Shown piece after piece: positions 1 to 12,075 of a stretch of 64,000 nucleotides of DNA. The stretch comes from Sipunculus nudus (taxonomy: Eukaryota > Annelida > Sipuncula > Golfingiida > Sipunculidae), in assembly GCA_026874595.1 (NCBI GenBank), contig CM049320.1, positions 9,799,464 through 9,863,463 of the forward strand. Direction: 5' to 3'. The notes beneath the pieces are model-generated. The model was not told the origin of the DNA, searched no databases, and saw only the letters and a program-made list of their open reading frames with translations. Both the position numbers and the translations under genes were made by a program. Each line of letters opens with the position of its first letter. The first letter of the stretch is position 1.

Positions 1-1429
1 TCTGTTTGGTCTGCATGAGGTTAATGTTTATGATATATCAAGCATAAATATCGCACAAGCATTCATTGTGTATATTGTAATGTTATTAATAACAGAAGTT
101 GAGCTTGCCTTGAGGTGTGCTTGGATATGGATTTTTCATTTTGTCTATCTTTAAGTTTATCATATTTTTATCATATGTCTATCTTTAAGTTTCTCATATT
201 TTAACACAAAAAAATTACGCAATACGTATCGTGTTAATTTCAAGTCTTATTTTGCACATAAAGGTAGAAAAAGAAATCAGTAATCCCAAATTAAAATGAA
301 TAGCTACTTAGGTAAAGAACGTACAGACAGACGAGCTGTTGAAAGACCCTTTATAGTCAAACCTTACCTAGGCGACCACCTCGGAAATGCAACCACTTTA
401 CCACGGTCACGTCGGTGGTCGTAATTCCGAGGTTTTACTGTATATATATATATGTATATGTACATATATATTTATAGACCGAAGACAGACAAGCAGACAG
501 ATAGATAGAGCAAGTGTAAAAAAAAACGGTAGAGACCATCCCCCCCCCCCTTTTACTTCGGTGTTGTCCCCCTACATCTTAAAATCTAGGATTTATTAAC
601 TTTATAATAGATTGATGCACCACACAAACCTGTGTATACATTTATATCGCTGCATCATTTACTAATTTACTAATTTTGTATTACCAATCCTTAAATCTGG
701 ATGAACTTTGTGTGTCCCTTCTTAAATTACAAGCTTCAGGCATCATATTTAAATATTTCATATAAAGGATGATATGTAGATATTAAGTAAAACAAATTAC
801 AAAAATTAATGCAGAAAAAGAAAACAAGGCTATTGGATGCATATAGCATTAATAATCGTGTTATAATTGGTGCTTTCAATTAACAATAAAATTCATAACA
901 AATTCATTAATGTTGCTATCTAACACATTTGAATAAAATTGATCGTTCTTAATAGTGTGTTCATTTGATAGTGGTCGGAAATTTTCCCGCCAAATGTTTC
1001 CCACCATATGACACATTGTCGATTTGCATGGCATTCCAATAATACGGTCGGTAATACAAGGTCTAACAAAGGCGGGTTGACAGATGAAGGTCGGACGGGT
1101 TCTGGTATTTTTAGAATCAATCTGGTTCGTTTTTTTAGTGTTTTGAGTGTACTAAATATGGATGCGCGAATAAAATGAAAATGTGTTATGTTCCACTGAA
1201 GATTGATGTTCGGTGTCCCACTTAAATCATGAATTTATTTTTTCGAAACAAGTCCCAAATAAACAACCGAAGCTTGAATTATAGTTTTAATTATTCTATA
1301 ATTCACATGTATTTTTTTTTAATTGTAGTCCACATTTAACTCTATTTATGATATATTCCCGGTTTGATTCAATAGACAATACCATGAAAAGGTCCATGAA
1401 ACTATCATAATAAGAAGTATGATGTTTTT
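1..1429. other. No gene seen
   Basis: AT-rich non-coding sequence. The only landmarks are a short imperfect (AT)n at 440-470 and an 11-base C run at 540-550. This is probably intron or downstream region of the minus-strand cyclase gene, but none of its later exons was recognised here. Confidence 0.5.
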
Positions 1430-2005
1430 TCTCGACGTTCGCGGCTCGTTCTACATACAGCATCACACGTTCATCTACGAAGCTGCTACGGTATTACTAC
1501 GGTTATAACCACGTTCTACAATGGTAAAACGTTGATTCCCGTAGAAAAACGTAGGTAGACCATATTTTCTACGTTCAGCCAAGTTCTGGCCACGTTCAAA
1601 TCACGGTGTTGCCACGGATATATCCGTTCAACTTCGACAGTGTTACGGCATCGACACGGCAACCATCGTCAGCCAAGTTTTCCTAGAGCATCCTACGGCA
1701 ATGCACCATGTTCCGGGAGAAAATGTGATTTTCCGTGGCCAAACTACCCGGGTTGACAAGGGAAATTAGTTCCATCAAGGGTGCCAGGAGGTGCATGTCC
1801 CATACCAGGGGCCACGTTCTGTCCCGTACAGTTTGGACATTTCGAGGAAAACGGGACCTCTCACAACAACCCAAGTTCATTTACGTCCTCCCAAGATGTC
1901 CTATGTCAAAGGCCACGTCTTTTTCAAGTTCTCCCACGACCTTTAAGAATGTGGTGAACCGTAGTGAGAACGTGGTGGGTGAGACATATAGGCTTTACCA
2001 TTTCT
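1430..2005. repeat. Segment enriched in a CCACGTTC-like motif
   Basis: Compared with its flanks this ~575-base stretch is CG-richer and repeats CACGTTC/ACGTTC-like words at irregular spacing (for example near 1512, 1600, 1811 and 1914), with the inverse GAACGTGG at 1968-1975. I see no open frame of note and no clear terminal repeats. It may be a diverged transposon or old tandem array. Confidence 0.3.
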
Positions 2006-2032
2006 AGTGTATCACATGTCATCTAGCGTCCG

Positions 2033-2465
2033 CAGGGGCGTCTATATTGAGGGATGGGGGTATATATCCCCCCCCCCCCCCCGCCTACTTTTTGTCAAAG
2101 GGGGACGGTCAATGTTACATCCCCCCCCCCCCCCACTATTCAGAGAATAATATCGTATATTCCAAATGAAATATATCAATGAATAGAATTAAAGACTTTG
2201 GTACCATTTATGAGTGTACTATGAAATATTTTATCTAAATCTATAGTTTAGAATTAACTTTTACTGGAAACATATTAACTTATTTTCTAAAACCTAATAC
2301 TTATTTGTACATTTTTAATATATTTGGAATGGGATTAAGTATATATATATTTGATATGTATAATACTCTTAATCAGTTTATATATGTGTGTGTGTCTGCG
2401 AGTCCCACCCCCAGTCTGGAAGATAAATTGACGTCACTGGGCGTCCGTATCCATTATAATGCATG
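2033..2465 (+). repeat. Dispersed repeat family R1, uninterrupted copy
   Basis: It begins CAGGGGCGTC, then G-rich and C-run blocks (C15 at 2068, C14 at 2121), then TTCAGAGAATAATAT and an AT-rich part containing AAATGAAATATAT. It matches 10767-10887 joined to 11692-12075 in order and orientation. The CAGGGGCG start resembles hAT termini, but no matching right terminus was found. Confidence 0.7.
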
Positions 2466-2998
2466 GCTTACTAACATCAGTGCATGGCAAATTCGGCAGG
2501 TAAGCCACACATTTGTTATAAGGAGTTCAGGACAAAGTATAACACCATGGGCGGATTCAGGATTTTGCAAACCTATCCCAAGACAAATGAGAACGATTGT
2601 AATAATGTCCTCATGCCCGGAGAAAGGGGTTAGAGGGTCTAAGGTCGGAAACGTGATTTGAAAGCTTTAAAACATGGCCCTCTCTGGATCATCTACTGAA
2701 TATTATACAATGAGAACCTGCCTGTATTCACTCATTTAATGTTGTAACATATCAGGCATACCGACCCCACGTATGTTGAAAGAACATTAATGTTTACTCC
2801 TATTAAAGATGATTGTTCGCTTATGAGAACATCAGAAAAATTTATAAGGAAACTGTATATAAAATAATTAGAAAACTAATCAAAATCTTAAATGAACCTG
2901 AACGGAAAATACTCACATAAAACGAGGGAATGCTTAGTAATTGGCGTATTCATTATTAATAATACATGATGATTTGGCAGTTAAAATAAGTATATATA

Positions 2999-3051
<53 letters not shown>

Positions 3052-3152
3052 GTGTGTGTGTGTGGCGCTTCGTTTTCCCGTCATAGTTGTGAATGAGTAG
3101 GCCCTCAACCTGCATCAATATAACGCAAATATAGCAATTTATCACAAATTAA
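2466..3152. other. Non-coding, with (AT)n microsatellite at 2991-3048
   Basis: No gene recognised. A (TA)n array of about 58 bases at 2991-3048 is followed by a short (GT)n at 3052-3063. Confidence 0.6.
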
Positions 3153-3294
3153 GGCACTGGAAAGATTGGCCATTTTATCAAAAGAAAATCTGATTTTGTA
3201 CCGTACTCTACTGTTCCTGAACCGAAGTCATTCGAATTTGTTATGCCTGACCTATCTTATAAAATCACTTGCGAAGAAAAACTTTTTTATGCCA

Positions 3295-3350
<56 letters not shown>

Positions 3351-3593
3351 AGGTTATATAACGGACAAATATTTCGTCAGGTACATCGGCAAGAAGGGTA
3401 TGATCAAATATCGTGCATCCACGAATGACCACATTAGATCATTGGCGTTTATTGATAAACCAGAGTTAGCGGAAATGTTAAGAGAGATTTGTGCTTACTC
3501 TGCAGACTTTGAAGCTCTTGTAGAAAGATTAATGTGCTGCATGGATAGGTTTAACAGTCTGTCATGTGTATTGAATCGCTTTAATCTCAAATG
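3153..3593 (+). pseudogene. Possible coding fragment split by an (AT)n expansion
   Basis: Before the AT array (3296-3347) one plus frame reads FVPYSTVPEPKSFEFVMPDL then SYKITCEEKLFYA. After it a different frame reads YFVRYIGKKGMIKYRASTND, then HIRSLAFIDKPELAEMLREI and on to a TGA at 3591-3593. Both halves have mixed, protein-like composition. The two frames would be joined if a dinucleotide array of changed length had broken one ORF. The family is not recognised, there is no ATG at a sensible place, and chance is possible. It lies inside the presumed intron of the cyclase gene, on the opposite strand. Confidence 0.3.
3296..3347. repeat. (AT)n microsatellite
   Basis: A pure alternating AT array of about 50 bases. 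It separates two open frames that might once have been one. Confidence 0.95.
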
Positions 3594-3746
3594 ACGCACA
3601 TTATAGCCCAGGGGGAAAATAATTTGCACTGTATATAATTTCTGTCTAGCAGTGGACAGAGAAAACAGGGCTTTCGATAAAAAAAACAAACAACGAGGAA
3701 AATAATAAAATCGAACGTAAAATAATAGTTAACAAACCGGTCCTAC

Positions 3747-5140
3747 CTGTCAATGACTGTATCAAAGAGTCCATATAATGTATTGAGCAGCTCAACAACT
3801 TCAAAGGGAGTGCTTTTTGATGAGAGCTCCGTAAATCCGACGATATCACTGAAATAAATAGTGACTTCCTCATAGTGTTCCGCGTCAACCGGAAGTCGCT
3901 TTTTTAGCTGCGCGGCGACGCTTTTTGGCAACATTTGATACAGCAAGGCGTCGGATCTCTTTTTCTCTTTTTGCAGCTCACGTGATGCGTGGTAAGCTTC
4001 CACTGCGTAGTTTTGGATCGTTCGCGTGATTTTCATCAGCGAATACATTAATAATGGAGAAAGGAGCAAGACAGCGATGAACACGGTCAAGGACACGGCA
4101 ATGTTCTGATCTGCCATTTGAAATTCATCATTGATTTTATTCTCCAAGTGTGATCGAATGGATTTCTCAACTTCGTTTAGCATCCCTAAGAAAATTGTCA
4201 TATTGTGAAGAAAGTAATATGCATTCTCCGCCCGGCAGTTGGTGGTATTGCCATCTACGATTGCGGCGTAAAGTTCCTTTATATTTGTCTCAATATGAGA
4301 CCCAGCCAGCGCCGTGTTAAGCTCGTCATTAGTCCAGGGGAGATAATTATATGTGCTATTCATGTATTCATCCGCTAGAACGAAACTAGCGATAATCATT
4401 TCAACTTCCTCTGTTTGAAAATGACATTTGAGAAAAAAATCCATCCCAACCGATGTCCCGATTCCGAAATATTCGGTCGCTTTGAAAACGGATTTAAAAG
4501 CAATAAGTATCTGCCAGAGTCCGGCATGGTTGACCTCCGATATATAACGTGACAACAGCCCCAGAAACAGTTCATTCGCCTCGTTATAGTACGCGATAGC
4601 GTCCATGTTGGATGTTGTATTGCTTCGAATACGGTTACGCTCATTAAACAAACTCTCGATGAAGGCTTCCTTGGTTTTGAAATTGGCGCTTGCGTTATTT
4701 TGGCTTGGCCAGACTTTTAGTGCGTCCAATGTTTCATCCGTTGATTTGTAAAAATGTGTCAAATTTCCAAGGAAATCCGAATCGTTAGCGGCGAGATAGT
4801 ATGCTATGTCCATCCTCTCTAGTTGAATAGCATGTATGACGTCACTGATTTTGACGGTTTCGCCTAAAGTCGTCTCTAATGCGTTCAGTGTACCTCTTTC
4901 TCCCCCAGCTGACGCTAAATTAACAGCGGCGTACACGAACAAGGCGACTATAGGAAGGAGGGCCATCGTGAGCACCCTAAATAAGATGATACGCGTGCCG
5001 CTTGGGCTGCTGGGATCGAAGCTGCAGATTCCTACCTCCGCGGTAAAAGCGTCCTCTGGTCTCCCAATGTTCGTAGCTACGGTGAGAGTGCTGACTGCCG
5101 AACTTCGTCGTAACATATTGAACGACACCGTCTTCTTCAT
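3747..5140 (-). CDS. NIT-domain receptor guanylate cyclase, first coding exon (partial gene)
   Basis: Membrane guanylate cyclase, predicted to make cGMP from GTP. The exon encodes 464 complete codons plus two bases. The start is the ATG at 5140-5138. The codon before it is GTG, and an in-frame TAG lies 10 codons further upstream. Residues 1-50 are cytoplasmic and residues 51-73 form a hydrophobic helix. Residues ~80-345 are the sensor: [16 protein letters not shown] (101-116) and [13 protein letters not shown] (224-236) match the nitrate/nitrite-sensing (NIT) pattern. Sequons at N119, N126, N149, N174, N261, N298 and N313 support an extracellular position. A second helix spans ~346-368, and a charged linker helix with YQMLPKSVA (~385-415) follows. 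The cyclase domain starts at ~424 with FSDIVGFT, and D432 is the expected metal ligand. There is no kinase-homology domain. The exon ends GACAG|GTAGGA, with the donor GT at 3746-3745, in phase 2. The rest of the catalytic domain is not found in the 3.7 kb to the left. NIT-domain cyclases are known in invertebrates, and NIT-GCs of the annelid Platynereis act in nitric oxide signalling. A role here is inference. Confidence 0.92.
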
Positions 5141-5360
5141 CACAGGGATACAAGTAGTCTTAAAGTTCTAATGACCAAGTTTGGTCTTCATGTACCTTAG
5201 TATCTGTTCTTCATCTTTGATCTTACCTGCATCTTGTTTCCTAGGAGCAGAGAAGACTTATAGTAAAAAATAATGGAAAGTACGGAGTATCACACTGAAA
5301 CACTTAAACAGAGCATGCATTAATTTGTCGGCAGTTTAGTCCACAGGCTAAACTGCCGGC
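5141..5360 (-). promoter_or_regulatory. Upstream region of the NIT-cyclase with a strong hairpin
   Basis: This is immediately 5' of the cyclase ATG. An 11-bp perfect inverted repeat (CGGCAGTTTAG at 5329-5339, its complement at 5348-5358, 8-base loop) lies about 190 bases upstream, followed by a related GCCGGCTGTTTAGCC. A donor-like CAGGTAAGA on the minus strand near 5226 might mark a 5' UTR intron, but no paired acceptor is evident. Confidence 0.3.
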
Positions 5361-8300
5361 ACCCTGCCGGCTGTTTAGCCACTTCCTATATTTAATTATA
5401 GTTACGTTGGTCATGGTAATGACACATGAACTATTTTGTCATCTTATAAAATGGATTAGTTTAAAATGAAATGCATGTACGTTTGTTTATTAGATGATAT
5501 TTAATTTAATCGGAGTCCGGTCAACTCTGCGGGAACTACTCGTCTTCTTTTGAGTTGTATTTTTATCTACGTGCATAAAAATGTGACGGTTAAACATTTC
5601 TTTTTAATTTAAAATGACTGTTTGCTTTGATTATATCTTTCTTTGATTGCTGATACTGCGTGGCAGGTTTACTCGGCTCTGCCTAGTTATGGTCTGAAGA
5701 TCATATCATTTTCCTCTGGTGACAGGGTAGATTTATACGGATCGTTTTCAGTTAAGCATCAAATGGTAGAAAAAATGCGAAACTTGAAGAACGTCCCACT
5801 TCTAATTAAAACAATGGGAGGTCTTGCAACATCCAGGTAGAACACCGAGTGAGAATATCGTCATTTGAAAAAGCAAAGTATGACACTGTCTGAATGAAAT
5901 AACCCCCGACTATATCGGTATTTAGGACAGAACTGCATGTATTTTTCTCTCCTTTTGGTGCAAACGTGAAGAAGGAGACTAGGCTTGGGCGCCCTCTCTC
6001 TCTCTCTGCAGAACGCGCCTATATTTGTTAGTCTACGCTAAACTTAAACATTTCTTGCGTCTAGATCATCGAAAGAAATTATCAGGCACTTAAGACACAC
6101 ACACACACACACACATACACACCCTCCCACACACATATATATATTGAACGTTCTTTCCTTATCTCAAAGGAATGAATCTGTAGAGAATGGTATTCTGAAC
6201 AAGGTTCATCCTACTCATCGCATGTGATAGGAATACCAGAAGCAAAACGTAAAAATGCAAATATATATCTAAATGAGATATATCAAAAGAAATTTCCATC
6301 ATTTTAACAGCAGCTTGAGTTTGACGGATGACTGACCTAACTGGCCAAGAAAATGGCCATGTTTGTAATATCAACGGGTGCATCAATATGGACATACAGG
6401 GTTATGAACGTTTTTATTCCTGTCCCTACAACCCGCGAATTGCTCTCGATATTAAAAGAGACTGAAGATTTGCAAACATATGAAAATATATAATGCGGTA
6501 TTTCTTGTTTATTGGCCGTTGCTGTGATAAATAATTATTGGAAGACGCGGACTACATAAAACTTGAAGTTCTCAAACTGGATAATCGTCATTGACAACTG
6601 TAAATATACCAATAATGTGGTAGTTTTAGATAAACATATAACTACAATCTACCTCAATTAAACTAGATTACACAAATTATATAGTTTATTTACTTAAAAG
6701 CAGACTTGCCATTGGCAAATTATTCAATGGATAGAACGTGGTACGTCAAGTTGACGAGTCCCGCCTGGTTTATTGATAACCAGCCTTGAAAGTAAACAGG
6801 TATATGGTATTTAAGAGCCCCGCACTACGTCATTATTTGTTGAAAATTAAGTGAGGTTGGAGAATGAACGTACGGGTTGCAAATGATAAAATCTTACGTA
6901 ATAAAAATTACATTCGCATCATATGTTGTAAACATATATTTATACCTAAGTAATTCATGTGCGGTTATTTCTATTTGTTTTGAATTGTTTATTTCTTGAT
7001 TCTTAAAAAAAATGAGAAAATATTTCCTAAATCACTATACGCTGAGAAATAGAAGATTTTTTTTCTCAAATAACAGTTGTGGTTTTTAAGGTGACGACAA
7101 TCGTTAGTGGAACCTATAAACCATGTTTAACAGCATAGAGAAAGCTTTCTAAGGGCAAATACTGAAAAAAATGTTAGTCGACAGAGGGTCTTTTATCTGT
7201 TTAAATCTAATTATGCGTTTGATAAAATACCTTTAAAAAAAGTATTCTACTATGTTCCGTATTCTGATTTAAAAAGTGATTCGTGTACTGAGTAGAAAAA
7301 TTTAGTGAATATTGCTGTTAAGTATTAAAAGCACTTTAAATAGTATGTTCTTTTTTAATATTAACAATAAAAATAATGAAAATTAAAATAAAAACATGTT
7401 CCTACTGAAACATATTCTCCTGACATCCATTTCGATAATTAAAATGAGACAGATGCGCTAAGGAAAACTGGAAAAATATTATACCTTTTAGAATACTAAA
7501 TATGTCTTAAATCATAAAAGAACTTACCTCATACGCCATTACATCTGTGTATCCAAACGTGTAAAGCTAGGTTTTCTTCTTGGATGTGCTTCCAAATAAG
7601 CACGGAAAAGATGTTCCTCTGCTTCTACTTAAATCTAAATTACCACCCTACTGCTACTTTCGGTAACCAGGTGGTTCTGTTTTTCTTATCATTAATGAAA
7701 TATAACAGAAGTTCTCATAGCGTATTCCAAGAAGCAAAGCGTCCACGTCAAATCTTGAAACCGTTTTTACATTAAAAGAGCTTAGGCCTCCCACATAATC
7801 CGATAATTTCGTTCAGAATATAGTCGCCTATGTCTGAGGGAGTAATCAGTTTCCGGCCGCCTAAGTCATCCAAGAAGGATTTGGTACAAACTTGGTAACC
7901 ATGACGCCACGAGACGTGGTCAGGTGTGTTTGTCCCTCAGCGTCCTGTGGAGCTCTGGATCCCGGTCGAGACTCGTAGGTAACGTGGCGAGGGATACCTG
8001 AAGTCATTCGATACATCAGGTACTAGCCGCCCATCCTATCACCATCAATAAACCATCTCCCTGTTGTTTTGTAGCTGGAAAAATTGTCTCGCAAACAAAC
8101 CGTTATCAATCAGTAAACACGCGTAATTTACGTACTGCTTTGCTGTTGACTAGTGACCAACTGTCTCTAAGGCTTAAATCGTCCCCCTAAAAAAACTGTT
8201 ATTTACAGACTAAAAGTAGTTGATCGCACATAGGATTAAACAAGCTGCATATTGTTCCAGTATAGCTACTCACGTTTGCTAATTTATGAAAAGGAGTGTA

Positions 8301-8845
8301 TAAGTTAGAATACTTTATTAATGTGTTATAAAGTTTGAGTGCTTTTAACGGTGTTTCATGGACCTGATAATTCACCATGGAGTGGTTCATTATAAATTAT
8401 GTAAAGCTTATGCAGCTTATTTACTTTGGTGAACAGGTATATTTAGGTTGATTAATTACTCAGCCATCAAGCTTTACACGAAGTTGTGTGCGTATACTCT
8501 TACACGTTCGACCGTCTCTCCTTTTTGGTGCATATTTTGTTTCATTATAAATCTTTTACTTATTGTTATTTAACCTTTGCATGTGTGTTTTATGGCTCTC
8601 CACTACGACCACACTCCGTCATGTCTTGTCATTATGCTCGGTCATGAAAGTTCCGTGCACCACTTTAGAATGTTATACCTCATTCAAGTTGCTTTGAATT
8701 AATGTTTAACTTTGTTGGTTTGTATGCCAGCACCTTTACACTAAAATCATGAGGCGATCATTTGTAACAACCCTAGGTTAGGTCTAAAGCGTTCACCCGT
8801 GGACTGGTAAGGGTGTACCTGGGGGGGGGGGGGGGACTGAATATT
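5361..8845. other. Intergenic, no gene seen
   Basis: About 3.5 kb without a credible frame. It contains a short CT run near 5996-6008, a (CA)n array at about 6093-6119, and otherwise AT-rich sequence. The moderately GC-rich patch at 7790-8040 has no frame or RNA fold that I can identify. Confidence 0.5.
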
Positions 8846-8859
8846 TGGGGGGGGGGGGG
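8821..8859. repeat. Paired poly-G runs
   Basis: G15 at 8821-8835 and G13 at 8847-8859, separated by ACTGAATATTT. The unit ACTGAATATTT/ACTGTATATTT follows each run, suggesting a short duplicated unit. Confidence 0.9.
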
Positions 8860-8929
8860 ACTGTATATTTTCCTCTTAGGAAACGCACTCGTTTGTGAGT
8901 AATATACGGCACAGCCTTCCAATTAAGCC

Positions 8930-9045
8930 TGCAGAGCGATCACTCTGCGTTAAGACCGACCGGGAAAATCTCACTGCTCCTCGGCTAAGATTTGAACTCA
9001 AGACTTTGAGTCTTGTGCTTTACCACTGAAGCCGGTATGTGCAAA
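8930..9045 (-). mobile_element. tRNA-derived SINE-like copy
   Basis: Read on the minus strand it has an A-box-like TGGTAAAGCAC, an anticodon-arm-like CAAGA/TCTTG stem around a 7-base loop CTCAAAG, and a B-box GTTCAAATC matching the pol III consensus GWTCRANNC. The acceptor stem does not close, so it is a tRNA-derived repeat and not a functional tRNA gene. Confidence 0.6.
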
Positions 9046-10766
9046 GCTTGCTATGACGTCTTTCTATATCCAAGGAAAATAAAGTTCCTCTGAACCAGCG
9101 CAGTGGAATGGAAATATCAAACACTTATCTCATCATTCAAATATGTGTCGCTTTTGATGACATATTGTAAGATAAAATAAAACGACACCGCAATTTAAGT
9201 TTAAAATCACCAAATGGCTGAAATTTGTCCGAATTTGGAATGGTTGTTATTACTATTAGCCAAAACTTTTACATTGTCCTGCCAGTCTAAATGTGGTTAG
9301 ACAATTAACGTGATCTTCAAAGTGACTTGTCCGCCTACCGGCTAATGAGATGCAGGAATATCCGCCAGGTTACTAATTACTTCAAGTATTTTTGGACTGT
9401 ACAGGAAAACAAATACTCCCACTCTTCATACGATTACATTCAGGCCTTTTAACATGGTGGGTAGAATAAATTCAAATCATCCACTAATTTTTTTTTCAAA
9501 TTTCAACCTTGAACTAACTTTTATCAAGTAATATCAAGTAATTTATTTGAGGCCAGACCAAACCGTTCTTTTGCTGTTTAAATGGAATTATTGTTTAAGT
9601 TTTAATTTCTATTCCTTGTGCACTTATAAGCATGTCATCGTTTAACGTCGCAGGATCAATAGTTTGAGCGAGCTTGCGCATTGTGGTAATATGAAATGAA
9701 ATCAAAGAAAGCCAGATATAAGCAAGGTGTCCCGAAACAAACATTAGTGTTTCTTGACGGTGCTTAATGGTAAATCTTTACTGCTACGGGTTGAGACCTG
9801 TCTAAATACGTTTGTACAGCCATTTATAGTGCAAGTAGGGCCTACGTGTTCGTAATTTTAACTACCCCCCCCCCCCCCCACGTAGAACGGCCAGGCTTAC
9901 ATGGTTGATGATTTAATTTATATATACATATATGAGAATTAAATGTCTTTAATATGCATCTTCATAGGCTCTGATGTGCAAAAACCATCGATTAAAGTTT
10001 TTTCTTTCTTCTGCAATTTTCTGTTTGCTCTATATCTCCAATTTGGTTAGTTTTCAGAAGCTAAAATTTTGGCACAATATTAGTCTTAGGTCAGAGATTT
10101 GCCCCTGATATTTATTTTATACCTTGACGAAATTCGCAAGGCTTTAAAACCCTAGCCTATTCCCCATTATCGCTCATCTGGTGGCGTCCGTGTGGAAACA
10201 GGGGTTCAGTGATCAGCTGGCCTTAGCATACGCCCGATATACTTCTGGGTAAGCTTCATAACTAGGAAATAGATAAATTTTAATAATTTATATCAAGGGT
10301 CTTCAAGGGTATGGCCATGAACTGTTACTGAAAGTGGAGGAAGGGAACATCATGATGAAAATAAGTTTGTCAGTCTTACGTTTTCTACATATGGACCAAG
10401 CACAATTCATAGAGATCACCTCCCGTTAAGATATCAGAAGGAATCTTATATTGAAACAAATGTTTAACAAATACATAAAATACATAAAGATGAACTGTGA
10501 TTTCTGTAACACAAGTTAATCTAAGCCGAAAACCCCGTCTCAAAATAGATAACAAACTGTCATATCAGTCACATAAGTAAACATCTCAAGTTGTTTTCAA
10601 TTAACCCAATACCTGCATCATCTCAAAGCGTTTGAAATGTCCAACTCTGAACCTCCATGCGATAGTATGATTTCTCCATGTGTCACAGGCGGTTGTTGTG
10701 TCAACCCATTATATTACATGTATTTAACAACAGTCTCCTGATTAAAGGAAACTGATATATTGAATA
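9046..10766. other. Intergenic, no gene seen
   Basis: AT-rich non-coding sequence with a C15 run at 9865-9879. No coding, RNA or transposon signature was recognised. Confidence 0.5.
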
Positions 10767-11869
10767 CAGGGGCGTCAATAAAGGGGGATGGGGGTATATA
10801 TATCCCCCACTTTTTGGCAAGGGGGATGGTCCATGTAATCAGCACCGCCCCCCCCCCCCCCCCACCACATTTCAGAGAATAATATTTTGTTGCAGGTGTC
10901 TCTTTTATTTTGCGCTGTTGACATTCTGATTCTTGTTAGGCTTAAGCCAAGGGCGTTGCTATGGCATGTAGAGACACGGCGCTCGGTTTAATCCGTACTG
11001 GCGTGTAAAGACACAGCGTTTGTTCCAATCTAGAAATTTCTGGGCTGGTCGCGCTCTATGTGTGTCTTGTTGTGTTCTTTGGATTGTTCGTGAAATGGAA
11101 AGCTCTTGGCTTGAGGTGAAAAAGTTATAAATAAGGCCTGTGTTTAGAGCCGAGAGGAGAGGAGAGAGAAAAATTCAAGCGGACACGGAAGAGTGTGAGT
11201 CAGTTGTGGACCTTTCCGATAATTGCAGAATTTATAGATCTTCTTCGCAATTTGTAACGCATTTTATACAGTCTTCAGCTTGCCTTTGGCTTATTAGCAG
11301 AACTTCACTTTTGGATTACAACAGATTGTTTTCGGGATTTCATTAGACTTTTATTCTCTGAGAAGATTTACGTGAACTGTTCATCTGGATTATATGTTTT
11401 AAAGGACTTGAGCTGAGACATTGGTGGTACACTGAAAAGCAGAGGATCCGGACACTCTGGTACTGTACACTTTATTTTTTATTCTGTGTAATGTATTGAT
11501 TTAGTGTACTGTAATGTTAGGGTTGTTTTAAGTATAATTAATAATTATTTGTAAACAAAACACTGACTTCTTTTTTCATTCCCCTAGACATTTCACGCTG
11601 CCTGGTGTTACAGAATCTGATTTTCTGATCTCCGTAACAAAATGTATGCTCGTCTGGACTACGCGATCTGTTGTAATTAGGTTCCGGAACAATTTATATA
11701 TTGCAAATGAAATATATTGATAAATAGAATTATAGACTTTGGTTCCATTTATGAGTCTACTATAAAATATAATATCTAAAACTAGTTTAGAATTAACTTA
11801 TGTACTGAACACATGATACCTTATTTTCTAGACGTTATAATTCATTGTAATTTTTTTAAATGTGATTAA

Positions 11870-11906
<37 letters not shown>

Positions 11907-11929
11907 ATGTGTCATACAGTTGCTTAGAA

Positions 11930-11974
<45 letters not shown>

Positions 11975-12075
11975 GGGGGATGCTTGTGTGTTATTGTGTG
12001 CCTGCAAGTCACCCCCCCCCACAGCCTGAAATAAAAAATTGACTCAACTCGTTGAATATATACTTAGGAATGCAT
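10767..12075 (+). repeat. Repeat family R1, copy interrupted by a solo LTR
   Basis: Left part 10767-10887 (CAGGGGCGTCAATA..., C16 at 10848, TTCAGAGAATAATATTT) and right part 11692-12075 (ATATTGCAAATGAAATATAT..., (AT)n arrays at 11872-11903 and 11935-11968) together match the uninterrupted copy at 2033-2465. The break holds an 804-bp insertion. Confidence 0.8.
10888..11691 (+). mobile_element. Solo LTR of an LTR retrotransposon
   Basis: The insertion starts TGTTGC and ends GGAACA, the TG...CA type termini of LTRs. It is flanked by a 4-bp direct duplication ATTT (10884-10887 and 11692-11695) at the exact point where the uninterrupted R1 copy is continuous. A TATA-like TTATAAATAAGG near 11126 fits the LTR promoter on the plus strand, and the 804-bp length is ordinary for an LTR. 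No internal gag-pol sequence is present, so it is a recombined solo LTR. The superfamily (Gypsy or BEL-like) cannot be decided from this. Confidence 0.75.

Noticed and set aside
1-3742. Remaining catalytic exons of the guanylate cyclase
   Set aside because: I looked on the minus strand for the conserved VETIGDAYMV-type block and found no match. The exons are probably left of the window.
5141-5143. GTG at 5143 as the start of the cyclase
   Set aside because: It is a plain valine codon just upstream of the ATG at 5140-5138. Animal genes start at ATG, and the in-frame stop further upstream is consistent with that.
8930-9045. Functional tRNA-Leu gene
   Set aside because: The A and B boxes and an anticodon-like loop are present, but no closing acceptor stem exists, so it is a SINE-like derivative.
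11140-11346. 68-codon frame within the solo LTR
   Set aside because: It lies in the presumed R/U5 part of an LTR with no gag-like motif. LTR interiors are non-coding.
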